From: Thoreauomyces humboldtii
Taxonomy: Eukaryota > Chytridiomycota > Chytridiomycetes > Spizellomycetales > Powellomycetaceae
Length of the DNA: 11,029 bases
Reading direction: 5' to 3'
Assembly (NCBI GenBank): GCA_027596035.1
Contig: JADGJA010000767.1
Location: forward strand, 1 to 11,029
Part shown: positions 9,594-11,029 of the stretch, in pieces
How positions within the stretch are numbered: the first letter of the stretch is position 1
Layout of the letters: each line of letters opens with the position of its first letter
Made by a program: the position numbers and the translations under genes
Notes under the pieces: model-generated
What the model was told of the DNA's origin: nothing
Database searches by the model: none
What the model saw: only the letters and a program-made list of their open reading frames with translations

Positions 9594-10937
9594 ATGACCG
9601 ATGCAAACCACCAGTTGCATGCGACGGGTTCGTCCGTGCGATCGCGGTCTGCTGCTATGACCCTTGAGAATATATTGCATAAGGACGAGGCGTCCGCGGT
9701 GTATCCGCCAGTGCGGCCGCCACTGAACAACTTTCACACATCGTTCCAGCAGCATCGGAGGTGAGCTACATGCGCGATGAATGCAACGATGTGCATTGAC
9801 TTGAAGACTAACCTCGTGCACCTTTGCAGGACTTGCAGCTCTCCGGTCTTGTCGACGCAGCTCCCTCCCTTGAGCAGCACCGCGTCTGATTCCCATCGTC
9901 ACGTTTCTGCCGGGAACCAACCTCGAGACCACTCGCATCACAGCATTCCACCACATCGAGGTTCGGAACGGCCTCCCCACTACCAGCCGCCAGAGTTTGC
10001 CCGTCCGGCAGAGTTCGCCAATCACACGGCCGCGAACGCTTCTTCCTATGCGAGCGCTCCACCACCACATTCATCTTTCCCGCGTCACTACCCGCATCAC
10101 GATTTCAACCATGCCACAGGGCCTCGTTCGAGCGTCGAACCATCCAAAGCTCGGAGTGCACCGCACTCTACTGCCCACCATGCTCGCCATCGCAGCTACG
10201 ACCAGCGTCTTCATGCCACTCGATCCACCTCCCCCGTACCCGCATCCCCCGTAGCGAAACCCAAACGCAAACGCGCCACACCCGCTCAGCTACAATCCCT
10301 CACCGCCGTGTTCAACAGGACCCACTTTCCGTCCACGGATCTGAGAGCCCGTCTGGCCCACGATCTCGAAATGACGCCGAGAGCGGTCCAGATATGGTTC
10401 CAGAACAGACGACAGGCCGTCAGGATCAGGAACGACGCGTCGAAGGAGGGAACAGGAACGGGAACGGGAACGAGCGGATCTCCACCTGCGGGATCGTTGA
10501 CGAGCAGCGCAGCCGCTGAAAGCGGGGAATTTGACGCGATGGACGTTGCGAGCAGTTCCGCTCCGTTACCACCACCACCGCCCTTGGCTTCCATCCGTCG
10601 ACTCTCATCCCCACTCATCAACCTAGCTCCGATGTCCATCCGTTCGTCTCCTTCCACATCGTATCGATGTCACACGACGTCTCAACGCGAGTCTTTGGCT
10701 ACCCTTGACTCACGTCACCAACAACCCCAGTATCATCTCCACCACCATCAAATGTCGGGTGGCTCCCCACCTCCACCGCCCCCGTCATCGTCCATGTCGT
10801 CTCCCCGCGTCAAGCACGAGGACTCGGCCCACGACAGGATGGACGACGGATATCACCACGAATCGAGACATCACCAACATCACGAACATCAACGTTTGCC
10901 GTCCCCTTACAAAACGACTAGGCAGCCATATCTGTAA
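9594..10937 (+). CDS. Homeodomain transcription factor, two exons
   Basis: A nuclear DNA-binding regulator is inferred. Exons 9594-9760 and 9830-10937 flank a 69-nt intron (GTGAGC, GACTAAC branch site, TTTGCAG) and give 424 aa. The homeodomain spans about 198-257: the basic arm KPKRKR (199-204), L213 and F217 at helix-1 core positions 16 and 20, and recognition helix VQIWFQNRRQ with W245, F246, N248 and R250 at canonical 48, 49, 51 and 53. It has the typical 60-residue length without a three-residue loop extension. Flanks are low complexity: a His/Ser/Pro-rich N-terminal half, a GT repeat (EGTGTGTGTSG) after the homeodomain, Pro runs, and a His-rich C-terminus with acidic patches. The start is the first ATG; Met22 (9657) has a better context and is a possible alternative. 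Two acceptors 9 nt apart (ending 9829 and 9838) both keep frame. TAA is followed at once by an in-frame TAG. Targets are unknown. Confidence 0.9.
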
Positions 10938-11029
10938 TAGTTTTTTTTCCCGAGAACTCGAACAATGTTTTCTTCTTCTTGCCACATGTTGACTCTTCCT
11001 TTCTTCGGAGTCTTAGTTCGGGGGGGGGG
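10938..11029 (+). other. 3' flank of the homeodomain gene and window edge
   Basis: After the double stop comes a T run (10941-10948) and T/C-rich sequence that fits a 3' untranslated region. No AATAAA is visible. The window ends in ten G (11020-11029), mirroring the C run at its start; both probably mark assembly or contig edges at homopolymers. Confidence 0.5.

Noticed and set aside
8612..9667. Stop-free frame of about 350 codons on the plus strand
   Set aside because: It begins at TTG, has its first ATG only about 125 codons in, is low-complexity and runs into the homeodomain first exon in another frame. The region is C-rich and poor in stops in more than one frame.

Overview
The window looks like nuclear DNA from a fungus, most likely a basidiomycete. 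Genes carry several short GT-AG introns (57 to 157 nt) with CTGAC, CTAAC or CTAAT branch-point-like motifs near the 3' end. The protein families found (fungal uracil phosphoribosyltransferase, DUF3712 membrane protein, siderophore transporter, fungal homeodomain factor) are all fungal. The phylum is inferred from intron style and family content; no taxonomic marker is present.

Layout: positions 1 to about 500 hold no gene I can support. About 500-1781 (minus strand) is a decayed copy of an Oxa1/YidC/Cox18-type mitochondrial membrane insertase, with frame changes, in-frame stops and a 37-bp tandem duplication. 2031-3078 (minus) is an apparently complete five-exon uracil phosphoribosyltransferase (FUR1 type, 228 aa) of the pyrimidine salvage pathway. 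3079-4111 is a divergent intergenic region. 4112-5261 (plus) is a two-exon, single-pass, heavily N-glycosylatable DUF3712 protein (350 aa). It converges on 5508-7662 (minus), a five-exon siderophore-iron transporter of the major facilitator superfamily (628 aa). 7663-9593 is a long divergent intergenic region with microsatellites and a doubtful 159-codon ORF. 9594-10937 (plus) is a two-exon homeodomain transcription factor (424 aa).

The genes do not form an obvious pathway or cluster: nucleobase salvage, a vacuole/secretory-route membrane protein, iron uptake and a regulator lie side by side as ordinary fungal housekeeping and accessory genes. I see no mobile element, CRISPR array, tRNA or rRNA, and no convincing undescribed multi-gene system. 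The points most worth a second look are the broken insertase gene, a Cys where uracil phosphoribosyltransferases normally have Asp, a 66-nt frame-neutral intron in the transporter, and the unassigned ORF upstream of the homeodomain gene. The exon structures were built by hand from splice motifs and protein-family continuity, without transcript data.
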